A program made the translations under genes and the position numbers. This document shows, piece by piece, positions 24,131 to 32,792 of a stretch of 64,000 nucleotides of DNA (position 1 is the stretch's first letter; the number at the start of each line of letters is the position of its first letter). Source of the DNA: Clostridium fessum (GTDB lineage Bacteria; Bacillota; Clostridia; Lachnospirales; Lachnospiraceae); NCBI RefSeq assembly GCF_003024715.1, contig NZ_PYLO01000002.1:248001-312000 (forward strand). The letters are read 5' to 3'. Below the pieces are notes generated by a model. It had not been told where the DNA came from. It ran no database searches and was given only the letters and a program-made list of their open reading frames with translations.

Positions 24131-25401
24131 AGTCCGGTTACGGACAGTTCTTTCTGTTTTCCGGATCCGGAAAGATATTTACGCAGGATATTAAATGCTC
24201 CTACTGCATCCGCATTATATCTTACTCCATCCGTTATATACATGCCACGCTCTTTTCTGTTTGATGCTTCTGCATATCTTTTTGATAGTTCTGGTGAAAA
24301 CGGGCTGCACTGGCTGGTATAGCTTTCTTCCTGTTTTGTCAGTGATATTCCATACAGTTTTAGTTTATATTCCAACATGATATAAAGTTTATTATACGGC
24401 AGTCCGTGAAACTTCTGGTTTGTCTTGTGCCCTATATCTTTTCCTTTACGGATATTTCGGATATCTCCTATGATTACACAGCTTATCCTTTCTTTTTTAC
24501 AGTATTCTGCAAGCCATCTGGTCACCTTATGAAGGTAATCCTTTACTGCGTTCTGTTTTTTCCGATAAATCCTTTTGATGTGTTTCGATGATCGGGGATA
24601 TTTTATGCCGTTTTCCACCTGCTGTGCATACCATATTGATTGAACCCTGCTGATTTCTTTGTGAAAGTATCTTTCCAGCGAAAGATATTTTCTTCCTAGA
24701 ATAAAACTCCTTCCATTTCCGGAATCATAACAGGTCATCAGATTATGAATTCCAAGATCAATTGATAAATAATGACCATTCAGGGAAAGCGGTTCTGGCT
24801 CTTTGATCTCATAAATAACGATAAGGTCACATTTTCCATCTTCCGGTGGATAGATCCGCAGCTGTTTTATGTGATCCATGTTCCTGAAAATCTTATTTTC
24901 AAGATATAGAAATTTTTCATGAATCCCGTAAGTTTCTTCCATATAGCTTTTCAGATCCTTTGACAGAGACAGCCGTAATTGGTCGGAACCTTTCTCGTGC
25001 CGGATTCCCATCTGCATGTAAGTGATTGGTATATTGTCCTGTTTAAATCGCGGCGGATTTGGATCTTTGATCCCACCGGTCTTTTTAAGGGCATAAAATG
25101 ATTTCCAGGCTTTATCCAGCTGCTTGCAGGTCTCCTGCGCTGTCTGGGATGGAAGCTGTCTATACCACAGATCTCCTTTATGCGCTTTCTTCTGATAATA
25201 CCAGTCAGGATACTTCTCCAGCCCCAATTCTTTATATCGACGACGTTCATAGTTGCAGACATTCCAGAGCTTGGAAGCAGCGTAACACATATGCCCTATA
25301 ATATTAGAATATTCCGGCCGGATATTAACCGATGTTCTGTGAGACAACAGCATTCTCCTCCCCCCTTCAGACAGCCATGCATATGAATATTTACAATTCA
25401 C
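24097..25401 (-). CDS. tnpB: TnpB RNA-guided nuclease, variant with degenerate zinc ribbon
   Basis: 434 residues. RuvC-I Asp is in YLSIDLGIHNLMTCYD and RuvC-III Asp in YNADAVGAFNILR. At the RuvC-II position the sequence is CVIIGDIRNI, with G-D where classical TnpB has the catalytic Glu. The C-terminal zinc ribbon is degenerate: a single Cys remains in TSQCSPFSPELSKRYAEASNRKERGMYITDG and the later CxxC is absent. Such variants exist in Lachnospiraceae elements and in TnpB groups with relocated RuvC-II acidic residues, so loss of activity cannot be assumed. It follows tnpA by 6 bp. The true start may be a few codons downstream. Confidence 0.88.
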   Translation of the reverse strand: MNCKYSYAWLSEGGRRMLLSHRTSVNIRPEYSNIIGHMCYAASKLWNVCNYERRRYKELGLEKYPDWYYQKKAHKGDLWYRQLPSQTAQETCKQLDKAWKSFYALKKTGGIKDPNPPRFKQDNIPITYMQMGIRHEKGSDQLRLSLSKDLKSYMEETYGIHEKFLYLENKIFRNMDHIKQLRIYPPEDGKCDLIVIYEIKEPEPLSLNGHYLSIDLGIHNLMTCYDSGNGRSFILGRKYLSLERYFHKEISRVQSIWYAQQVENGIKYPRSSKHIKRIYRKKQNAVKDYLHKVTRWLAEYCKKERISCVIIGDIRNIRKGKDIGHKTNQKFHGLPYNKLYIMLEYKLKLYGISLTKQEESYTSQCSPFSPELSKRYAEASNRKERGMYITDGVRYNADAVGAFNILRKYLSGSGKQKELSVTGLKNPEIIKVAV

Positions 25402-25407
25402 ATTGAA

Positions 25408-25818
25408 TTAATACGACTTGCTCTGATGTTCAATATAACGGCGAATATTTTCCTCAGATACGGATCCGATCGTTTCCACATAATAGGAATGGTTCCACAG
25501 TTCTCCCTTCCACAACTGGTTTCTTATTTCCGGAAAACGTTCGAATAATTTCCTGCCTGTGATCCCCTTCAGATACTTGATAATGGCTGTTATTGACAGC
25601 TTTGGTGGAGCTGATACAAAACAGTGAACATGATCACCTTCACTACATTCAAATAAATGAACGGTAAAACCTTTATCGTCAGCTATCTGCTGCACGAGTT
25701 CCTGTAGGTATTTCTCAACTTCTGGGGTTAATATCTTCCGTCTGTATTTCACCGACCAAACCATATGGTAGTTAATATTACACACACAAGTCCTATAATG
25801 TATAAGATTTTCTTTCAT
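25408..25818 (-). CDS. tnpA: IS200/IS605 family Y1 transposase TnpA
   Basis: 136 residues, the normal size of the HUH/Y1 transposase. The HUH motif is visible as HVHCFVSAPP (about residues 63-72) and the catalytic tyrosine region as LWNHSYYVETIGSVSEENIRRYIEHQ. NINYHMVWSVKYRRKIL is the conserved N-terminus. It acts on single-stranded element ends through hairpin recognition. It looks intact. Confidence 0.93.
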   Translation of the reverse strand: MKENLIHYRTCVCNINYHMVWSVKYRRKILTPEVEKYLQELVQQIADDKGFTVHLFECSEGDHVHCFVSAPPKLSITAIIKYLKGITGRKLFERFPEIRNQLWKGELWNHSYYVETIGSVSEENIRRYIEHQSKSY

Positions 25819-25999
25819 ACATATAGTATATCATATCGAAATGTAATGCGCAACCATTATTCGAACGTATTTTCGTTTTTATTGTATGCCGGTTACGGCA
25901 TTACTATCAAAGGATGAGAATTATTATACTATTTGCATTGTGCAGATATGCACACTACTGCGCTTTCATCTCGGTAATTGAATTGCCGAGGATTCCCGC

Positions 26000-27868
26000 T
26001 TATTGTCCTAAGAACTTCCGCACACATTCCAGAAACCGTTCTCCATATTTTTCAAACTTATACGCACCCACGCCGGACACCTCCAGCATCTCCGCTTTCG
26101 TGACCGGTTTTAAAATACACATATGCGTCAGCGTCTTATCAGAAAATACGATATACGGCGGCACTTTTTCCTCGGATGCGATCTCGCGGCGCAGCGCGCG
26201 GAGTGCCTCGAAGAGCGTCTCTTCCTTCTCCGTAAATTCGTCTGCCCCGGCTGGAAGTTTCGCGCCCCGGCGGCTCTTTTTGCTGCTTCCAGCTGTCTGT
26301 TTCTCCCGCTCCTTCGCCATCTTCATCTCGATTGGTTCCGGTGCTTCCAGGAAAGCAGCACCTTTTTCCGTCAATTTGACAATCGAATACTCATCCGTCG
26401 TGACAAACAGATACTCCTCCACCTGGAGGAAGTTAAACATCTGGCGCAGATGCACGACGCTCTCCTTCGCCAGCTCCCCATAATGCGGATTCTCATCCAT
26501 CCGGTAATTGCGGATCTTAACCGTATTCGCCCCGTGCACCGTGTCGAGAATCACCGTTGTTCCATAGCGCTGTCCGCACGACTGCACACAGCCTAAGAGA
26601 CTCTCTGCCGCCGCCTGAATGTCGATCGTGTCAAATTGCGTCATACAATTCGAACAGTTTCCGCAGTAATTACTTCCATATTCGCCGAAATACCGCAGGA
26701 TATAATCACGCAGGCACTCATTCGTAAAACAATAAAATGTCATCTTTTTCAGGCGTTCCCGGTCACGTTCCAGCACCACCTGCCGCGTATAGTCGTCAAG
26801 CTCCTGATTGTCCTGGTTCCGCTCAATAAAAAGCTGGTTCGTCACCACATCCCGCCCGCTATAATACAGGATGCACTCCGCCGGTTCGCCGTCACGCCCG
26901 GCACGTCCTGCCTCCTGATAGTAGGCTTCCAGGTTCTTCGGCATCCCGCAGTGCAGGACAAACCGTACATCCGACCGGTCGATTCCCATGCCGAACGCAT
27001 TGGTCGCCACCATCACCGGAACCCGGTCATAGATAAAATCATCCTGATTCTTCTGCCGCTCTGCATCGGAAAGTCCCGCATGGTAACGCGTCACTGAAAA
27101 TCCATCCCGGATCAGCTTCTCACAGATCTCCTCAACATTTCTGCGGGTCAGACAGTAAATAATCCCTCCCTGCCCCGGGTGCGCCTCCAGATATGCCCGG
27201 ATTGCCGCATAGCGGTCCTTCGGCGTCTCCACTGCAAAATACAAGTTTTTCCGGTCAAATCCCGTCGTCAGCATCACCGGATTCTGTAACTGCAAAATGT
27301 CGATGATATCGTCCCGGACCTCCTTGGTCGCGGTCGCCGTAAAAGCACTGACCACCGGACGCCTCGGCAGCTTCTCGATAAAATCAACAATCTTCAAATA
27401 ACTCGGTCTGAAATCCTGTCCCCACTGGGAAATGCAGTGCGCCTCATCGATCGCCAGCATCGCAATATCCACGTGCATCGCAAAATCAAGAAATGTCTCC
27501 GTCATCAGACGCTCCGGCGCCACGTAAATGATTGGATAACGCCCCTCGCGCGCATACCCAAGCGCCTTATAATACTGTGCCGTCGTCAGCGAACTGTTCA
27601 GATACGCCGCGTGGACGCCCGCCTGATTGAGTGCCGTGACTTGATCCTTCATCAGAGAAATCAGCGGTGACACCACCAGCGTGATTCCCGGAAGAATCAA
27701 TGCCGGAACCTGATAACACAGTGATTTTCCGCTGCCCGTCGGCATGATTCCCAGCACATCACGCCCATCAAGAATCCCGTCAATCAGTATTTCCTGTCCT
27801 TCGCGGAAGCTGTCATATCCGAAATACCGCTTGAGAACTTCATATTTTTCCGATTTCTCATAATTCAT
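26000..27868 (-). CDS. recQ: ATP-dependent DNA helicase RecQ
   Basis: 622 residues with the full RecQ layout: Walker A MPTGSGKSLCYQ (about 40-51), DEAH box AIDEAHCISQWGQDFRPSY, helicase motif VI as YYQEAGRAGRDGEPAEC, the zinc-binding cysteines (CFTNECLRDYILRYFGEYGSNYCGNCSNC), a winged-helix RQC part and a C-terminal HRDC domain (EALRALRREIASEEKVPPYIVFSDKTL). It unwinds DNA in recombination repair. Single gene; no frameshift. Confidence 0.96.
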   Translation of the reverse strand: MNYEKSEKYEVLKRYFGYDSFREGQEILIDGILDGRDVLGIMPTGSGKSLCYQVPALILPGITLVVSPLISLMKDQVTALNQAGVHAAYLNSSLTTAQYYKALGYAREGRYPIIYVAPERLMTETFLDFAMHVDIAMLAIDEAHCISQWGQDFRPSYLKIVDFIEKLPRRPVVSAFTATATKEVRDDIIDILQLQNPVMLTTGFDRKNLYFAVETPKDRYAAIRAYLEAHPGQGGIIYCLTRRNVEEICEKLIRDGFSVTRYHAGLSDAERQKNQDDFIYDRVPVMVATNAFGMGIDRSDVRFVLHCGMPKNLEAYYQEAGRAGRDGEPAECILYYSGRDVVTNQLFIERNQDNQELDDYTRQVVLERDRERLKKMTFYCFTNECLRDYILRYFGEYGSNYCGNCSNCMTQFDTIDIQAAAESLLGCVQSCGQRYGTTVILDTVHGANTVKIRNYRMDENPHYGELAKESVVHLRQMFNFLQVEEYLFVTTDEYSIVKLTEKGAAFLEAPEPIEMKMAKEREKQTAGSSKKSRRGAKLPAGADEFTEKEETLFEALRALRREIASEEKVPPYIVFSDKTLTHMCILKPVTKAEMLEVSGVGAYKFEKYGERFLECVRKFLGQ

Positions 27869-28060
27869 ATATCTTTATCCAACGCCCTTTCATTCTAGTT
27901 CTGTCTCAACTATCCACAATCTTGAGCATTTCAAGTCTCAGACATCCACCAGGTCAATCTTTCCTTAAACTTCTCTCCACAGGATGTTTCTCTGAACTCC
28001 ACACATCCACACAAATTTCACTCTTTATACATATATATCAAACACCAAACCATTGCTTCC

Positions 28061-28855
28061 TTACAAAAGCCCCAGCTCTTCCATCGCCCGGTAAATCCCA
28101 TCTTCCTCCACGGTCTTCGCCGTAAACGTCGCATACGACTCCAGCCCGGCATCGTGTTTTCCCATGACAACCGCATTCGGCACATACTGGAACATCGACA
28201 GATCGTTCATGCTGTCTCCAAAGACCCACGCGTCCTCCAGCGCGATCCCATATTGCTTCAAAATCCACTCGATCGCACTCGCCTTAGAATGCCCCATCGG
28301 CACACACTCATAGAAGCCGCCGCCCCGGTCAATCACCTCAAAATCCCGAAGTGTCTCAAAAAATCCCGCCGGATCACTGTCTGCTCCGACTGCCACGCAA
28401 AATTTACTGATCGAAAAGGACGGATCCGACCAGTTCTTCGCCGAAACCGAGCCGCTCTGGTCGAGAATCGAGCGGATCGCCCGCATCGTTTCGGTCTGCA
28501 CCCCATCTGGCCGGAAAAAGCAGGCGTCCACGCCCTCCATCACTGTATCCATCCGGAACCGCAGAATATCCTCTTTCAGTTTCTCCGCCCGTTCCGGCGA
28601 AATTCTCTGGTCATAGAGTGTCTTTCCATCCACGGAAATATAGGTACCACAGCCACAGAGCAGCCCGTTTACCGGCGCTTCCTCCCGGATTTTGGACGTC
28701 TGGCACCAGGTCCGCCCCGTATTAATAAATGTCAAATTTCCCTTTTCCATTGTTTTTTTTAAGGCAAGCACCGCGCTTTGCGGTACCTGCCTTAATTTTT
28801 CACTAAACAATGTTCCATCAATATCAAAAAACAATGCTTTTTTATTTATCTTCAT
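28061..28855 (-). CDS. HAD superfamily (Cof-type) hydrolase
   Basis: 264 residues from the ATG at 28855 (MKINKKALFFDIDGTLFSE), chosen because the HAD motif I FDIDGT sits at the normal distance. Motif II is FINTGRTW and motif IV is WVFGDSMNDLSMF, with a C2-type cap between. These enzymes dephosphorylate sugar phosphates or related metabolites. The start overlaps the end of xpt by 14 bp with only a distant GGGGAG, suggesting translational coupling. Confidence 0.88.
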   Translation of the reverse strand: MKINKKALFFDIDGTLFSEKLRQVPQSAVLALKKTMEKGNLTFINTGRTWCQTSKIREEAPVNGLLCGCGTYISVDGKTLYDQRISPERAEKLKEDILRFRMDTVMEGVDACFFRPDGVQTETMRAIRSILDQSGSVSAKNWSDPSFSISKFCVAVGADSDPAGFFETLRDFEVIDRGGGFYECVPMGHSKASAIEWILKQYGIALEDAWVFGDSMNDLSMFQYVPNAVVMGKHDAGLESYATFTAKTVEEDGIYRAMEELGLL

Positions 28856-29429
28856 TTCTGAATACGATCTCCCCGGTCTCTGCATTCATGCTGTCTACGA
28901 TCGCCAGTGACTCAACGCGGATGCCCTTATCACGGATGCGTTTGCCGCCGTCCTGAAAACCTTTTTCAATGACAATGCCCGCACCAACTAATTCTGCTCC
29001 CGAATCCTGAATCAAAGTGGTCAGACCGTCTAATGCCTTGCCCTTTGCCAGAAAATCATCGATAACCAGAACCTTATCGCCTTTTCCAAGGAACTCCTTG
29101 GACACAATAATATCATATACAGTGCCATGGGTAAACGATTCAACCTTCGTTGTATACACTTCTCCGGCAATATTTTTCGTCTTTGTTTTCTTGGCAAATA
29201 CAACCGGAACATCAAAATATTCGGCTACGATACAGGCAATACCAATACCCGACGCCTCGATCGTCAGGATCTTGTTGATCTCCTCACCCTCAAAACGGCG
29301 TTTAAACTCCTTGCCGATCTCCTGGAACAGATGAATATCCATCTGGTGATTCAGGAAACGATCCACTTTCAATACATTTCCTGCTCTTACGATTCCATCT
29401 TTACGGATTCTGTCGTATAAAATCTGCAT
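28842..29429 (-). CDS. xpt: Xanthine phosphoribosyltransferase
   Basis: 195 residues, standard length. Signature stretches are the N-terminal RIRKDGIVRAGNVLKVDRFLNHQMD, the EASGIGIA purine loop and the PRPP-binding VLVIDDFLAKGKALDGL. It salvages xanthine to XMP in the cytoplasm. Unlike many Firmicute xpt genes it has no room for a purine riboswitch: the trigger-factor-like gene ends 38 bp upstream on the same strand. Confidence 0.94.
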   Translation of the reverse strand: MQILYDRIRKDGIVRAGNVLKVDRFLNHQMDIHLFQEIGKEFKRRFEGEEINKILTIEASGIGIACIVAEYFDVPVVFAKKTKTKNIAGEVYTTKVESFTHGTVYDIIVSKEFLGKGDKVLVIDDFLAKGKALDGLTTLIQDSGAELVGAGIVIEKGFQDGGKRIRDKGIRVESLAIVDSMNAETGEIVFRNEDK

Positions 29430-29467
29430 ATGTCTATCCCCTTATCTGTATTTTTATGAGACGCTTT

Positions 29468-30604
29468 CTACTCCGCCTCGTCCTCGGCTGCTTCTGTATT
29501 CAGCGCCGCATTGTTCTCCTCAGTGCTGACGGTGATCTTGGCATTTTCTACCAGAAAATCAAGTGTCTTCTGCATCAGTGCCGTATCGTCCACCATCTTC
29601 TGATCGATGTTGTCATTCTGAAGCATCGTCTTCAGGCTCTCGTAGCCGTAGCGTTTCGCCAGTGCTTCCTTGTCCGAATCGTCGATCGTGATATTTTCCT
29701 GCTTCGCAATCTCATTTAAAACGAGGGACTGTTTCGCCATTTCCTTGGCTTCCTGGCGGATCTCCTGCTTGAAGCTGTCCTCATCGCTTCCAATCATGCC
29801 CGCATAGGTCGCCAGATCGACGCCGTAGGAGGATAACATGTTGGTGTATGCCTTTAACTGTGTATCATATGCCTCGTCGATCGATGCAGTCGAGCATACA
29901 ACCTCTGAATTGTCCACAACCGCATTCAGAATATCCGTATCTCTCTGATTGTCAATCGAGAGCTGTTTCTGCTCTAAGAGGTTCTCACGGGTGGATTCAC
30001 GGTATTTCTCCACGGTTCCATCATCCGGTGATACGGAAGCAACAAACTCATCCGTCAGTTCCGGAACGGAGCGCTCCTTGACCGCATTGACCGTTACCTC
30101 AAATACAACCTCCTTACCTGCCAGATCCGGGTTGTTCGGATACGAATCCGGGAAGGTCAGGTTTAAGTCTTTCTGATCGCCCTTCACAGCGCCGACCAGC
30201 CCATCCTCGAATCCATCGATAAAGCTGCCGGATCCAAGCGTCAAATCATATCCTTCAGCGGTACCACCCTTAAATGCCTCGCCGTCTAAAAGCCCCTTAT
30301 AGTCAATGTTGACCTGATCGCCCATCTGAGCTGCCCGGTCTACCTCGCGGTACTCGGCCTTTGAATTCAACACCTGCTGAATCTGGTTTTCTACTTCCTC
30401 GTCCGTCACGGATGCCTCGGTCACGGTCACAGCGATGCCTTTGTACTCGCCCAGCTTCACGCTGCTCTCTGCGACATACTCCTCTGTCTCTGCTGCCGTG
30501 CTCTCTGCTGCGGTCGTCTCAGTCCCTGTCTTTTTTCCGCATCCAGATGCCGCTGCTGCTACCGCAACCGCCAGACAGATGCCTGCTATTTTCCATCTCT
30601 TCAT
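29468..30604 (-). CDS. Trigger-factor-like FKBP-type peptidyl-prolyl isomerase, lipoprotein
   Basis: 378 residues. A lipoprotein signal peptide (MKRWKIAGICLAVAVAAAASGC) is followed by a Thr/Glu-rich linker, an FKBP domain (GDQVNIDYKGLLDGEAFKGGTAEGYDLTLGSGSFIDGFEDGLVGAVKGDQ) and a helical C-terminal part like that of trigger factor (VPELTDEFVASVSPDDGTVEKYRESTRENL; DILNAVVDNSEV). The N-terminal ribosome-binding domain of Tig is absent. It therefore looks like an exported, membrane-anchored foldase for secreted proteins. The C-terminus is acidic (NTEAAEDEAE). Confidence 0.9.
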   Translation of the reverse strand: MKRWKIAGICLAVAVAAAASGCGKKTGTETTAAESTAAETEEYVAESSVKLGEYKGIAVTVTEASVTDEEVENQIQQVLNSKAEYREVDRAAQMGDQVNIDYKGLLDGEAFKGGTAEGYDLTLGSGSFIDGFEDGLVGAVKGDQKDLNLTFPDSYPNNPDLAGKEVVFEVTVNAVKERSVPELTDEFVASVSPDDGTVEKYRESTRENLLEQKQLSIDNQRDTDILNAVVDNSEVVCSTASIDEAYDTQLKAYTNMLSSYGVDLATYAGMIGSDEDSFKQEIRQEAKEMAKQSLVLNEIAKQENITIDDSDKEALAKRYGYESLKTMLQNDNIDQKMVDDTALMQKTLDFLVENAKITVSTEENNAALNTEAAEDEAE

Positions 30605-30825
30605 TTAGTCGTCCTCTATCTCTCAATTTCCTGCCTGCGCCATCCGGCACCTGGCTTTCAAACGCACATATGATATATCTGCACGTATGTCTTACCAATC
30701 ATCATACCACAAACCAGCCTGTCGCAAAAGCGATTTTTCAATATTTTATATTTTCAGCAACTCTTTTTTCATAGTTCATCACTTTTCCCAATTTAAGGAA
30801 ACCGGATATGAATTATTTGATAAAA

Positions 30826-30867
30826 AATTCCGCCAGAAAAAAACGTTTTGTCTTTCCTGACGGAATT
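30826..30867 (-). terminator. Intrinsic terminator after the M18 aminopeptidase
   Basis: AATTCCGCCAG (30826-30836) pairs with CTGACGGAATT (30857-30867); on the minus strand the stem is followed by TTTTTTATC. Confidence 0.8.
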
Positions 30868-30880
30868 TTCTGGCTATTTT

Positions 30881-32275
30881 TTAGCTGCAAAATGCTGCAA
30901 ATGCCAGATATGTGTTATAGATATCCAGTTTCGATGCCAGCTCAAATGGGGCATGCATGGATAAAATCGGAACACCCATATCCACAACGTCTACATCCAT
31001 GCCAGCCACAAACAGGGCAACCGTGCCGCCGCCGCCGACGTCTACTGCGCCCAGCTCGCCGATCTGCCAGTATACGCCTGCCTCATCCATGATCTGGATC
31101 ACTTTCGCCATCGTCTCCGCGCTCGCGTCGTTGCTGCCGGATTTGCCACGCGCACCCGTATATTTCGTCAAAACGACACCCTTATTCAGATAGCAGGAGT
31201 TTTTTTCTTCAAATACACTCGCAAACGTCGGGTCATACGCCGCATTGACATCCGCCGACAGGCACAGAGAATGCCTCAGCACTTTGCGGACATCCACATT
31301 TCCTGCCTTGCACAGTCCCTCGATATAATGCAGGGTAAAATCGGAATTTAAGCCAGTATTTCCAACGGAACCGATCTCCTCTTTATCTGCCAGAATCGTA
31401 ACCGTCGTATATTCCGGGGACTTGGCTTTCATCTCTGCGGTCAGTGCCGTGTACGCGCACACCTTGTCATCCTGTCCGTAAGCGCCGACCAGGCTGCGGT
31501 CCAGACCGACATCCGTTGCTTTTACTGCCGGCACAAACTCGATCTCTGCACGCAGGAAATCCTTCTCCGTCATGCCGAAACGCTCATTTAAGATCGACAG
31601 CGCCAGCAGCTTGACCGGCTCCTTGATCGAGTCTTCTTCCTCGCACGGGTACGGCAGGGATCCAACAATGATATTTAATTCTTCGCCCTTGATGCCGTCT
31701 TTCAGTTTCCGCTCATTCTGCTGTGCGGCAAGATGCGGAAGCAGATCGGTCACGCAGAAGACTGGATCGCCCTCTTTTTCGCCGATGCAAATATCCACCG
31801 AGGTACCGTCCTTTAAAATCACAACGCCGTGCATCGCCAGCGGGATCGTCGCCCACTGGTATTTGCGGATGCCGCCGTAATAATGGGTCTTGAAATATGC
31901 CGCCTCTGCCTTCTCATACAGCGGGTTCGGTTTCAGATCCAGGCGCGGGGAATCGATGTGAGCCACGTTAATGCGGACGCCGTCCTCCAGCGGACGTTTT
32001 CCGAACGTACTCATCAGAAGCGCTTTCTTGCGGTTGATCTGGTATACCTTGTCGCCCGGCTGATAGATTTTTCCTTCTTCGAACTCCTCATAACCAGCCT
32101 CTTTCAGGCGGAGCACCGCCTCGCGCACAAATTCGCGCTCGGTCTTTGCCGCATTTAAAAACTCCTTATATCCCTCGCAATATGCAAATGCCTTTTCCTC
32201 CTGCTCCGGGGCTTTCTTTCCAATATTAGGAAATTCCCAGATCAGTTTTTCTCTCTGTTCTTTCGCTACTGACAT
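30881..32275 (-). CDS. M18 family aminopeptidase
   Basis: 464 residues from the ATG at 32275 (MSVAKEQREKLIWEF), with AAGGAGGA upstream. The M18 pattern is visible: NVAHIDSPRLDLKPNPLYE carries the first metal His and Asp, LADKEEIGSVGNTG has the catalytic and metal Glu pair, SADVNAAYDPTF the next metal Asp, and HAPFELASKLDIYNTYLAFAAF at the C-terminus the last His. It is a cytoplasmic zinc aminopeptidase, often acting on acidic N-terminal residues. It follows dtd closely on the same strand. Confidence 0.93.
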   Translation of the reverse strand: MSVAKEQREKLIWEFPNIGKKAPEQEEKAFAYCEGYKEFLNAAKTEREFVREAVLRLKEAGYEEFEEGKIYQPGDKVYQINRKKALLMSTFGKRPLEDGVRINVAHIDSPRLDLKPNPLYEKAEAAYFKTHYYGGIRKYQWATIPLAMHGVVILKDGTSVDICIGEKEGDPVFCVTDLLPHLAAQQNERKLKDGIKGEELNIIVGSLPYPCEEEDSIKEPVKLLALSILNERFGMTEKDFLRAEIEFVPAVKATDVGLDRSLVGAYGQDDKVCAYTALTAEMKAKSPEYTTVTILADKEEIGSVGNTGLNSDFTLHYIEGLCKAGNVDVRKVLRHSLCLSADVNAAYDPTFASVFEEKNSCYLNKGVVLTKYTGARGKSGSNDASAETMAKVIQIMDEAGVYWQIGELGAVDVGGGGTVALFVAGMDVDVVDMGVPILSMHAPFELASKLDIYNTYLAFAAFCS

Positions 32276-32295
32276 ATCCTTCCTCCTTTTGCAAA

Positions 32296-32754
32296 TCATT
32301 TCTTTTTCACTATCGTATCACTATCCAGCAGAATCGTAAATGGTCCATCGTTTAAAAGCTCGACCTTCATATCTGCCCCGAAAATACCGTGCTCGACCTT
32401 CCGCACCTGTCCGGCGCAGCGCGCCAGCGCGTGTTCGTAGAGATGGTTCGCCAGTTCTGGATTTCCCGCACCCGTAAAGCCCGGGCGGTTTCCGTGGCTG
32501 CAGTCCGCGTACAAAGTAAACTGGCTGATCAGCAGGATCTCGCCATCCACATCCGCCAGCGAACAGTTTGTCTTGCCGTTCTCATCCTCAAAAATACGCA
32601 GCTTGCACATTTTATCCACCATTTTGTCGGTGATTTCCTCCGTGTCGGTGTCGCTGACGCCCATCAGCACCATATATCCACGGCCGATCGAGCCGATCAG
32701 CTCGCCGTCTACCTTTACACTCGCGTGTTTGACTCTCTGTAGTACAAATCTCAT
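32296..32754 (-). CDS. dtd: D-aminoacyl-tRNA deacylase
   Basis: 152 residues, the usual length. The N-terminal [34 protein letters not shown], the [24 protein letters not shown] motif (SQFTLY; NRPxF) and the end of the core ([11 protein letters not shown]) identify Dtd, which hydrolyses mischarged D-aminoacyl-tRNAs. AGGAG precedes the ATG. Confidence 0.96.
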   Translation of the reverse strand: MRFVLQRVKHASVKVDGELIGSIGRGYMVLMGVSDTDTEEITDKMVDKMCKLRIFEDENGKTNCSLADVDGEILLISQFTLYADCSHGNRPGFTGAGNPELANHLYEHALARCAGQVRKVEHGIFGADMKVELLNDGPFTILLDSDTIVKKK

Positions 32755-32792
32755 GTTTTTCTCCTGATTTTTATTTTTCCTGTAATCTTTCT

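Larger units (their letters stand above)
23996..25905 (-). mobile_element. IS200/IS605-family insertion element (tnpA + tnpB)
   Basis: tnpA and tnpB lie in tandem on the minus strand. The left-end hairpin ATGCCG-gtta-CGGCAT lies at 25886-25901 upstream of tnpA; the bases just outside read TTGAT on the minus strand (25906-25910), a plausible insertion/TAM sequence. The right end has the hairpin GGTAAC-taa-GTTACC (24007-24021) followed on the minus strand by GAGTAGTTCAC ending at 23996. As expected for Y1-transposase elements there is no target duplication or long terminal repeat. Boundaries are inferred. Confidence 0.75.

Noticed and set aside
28842-29467. Purine riboswitch upstream of xpt
   Set aside because: Only 38 bp separate xpt from the upstream gene on the same strand; no aptamer can fit.
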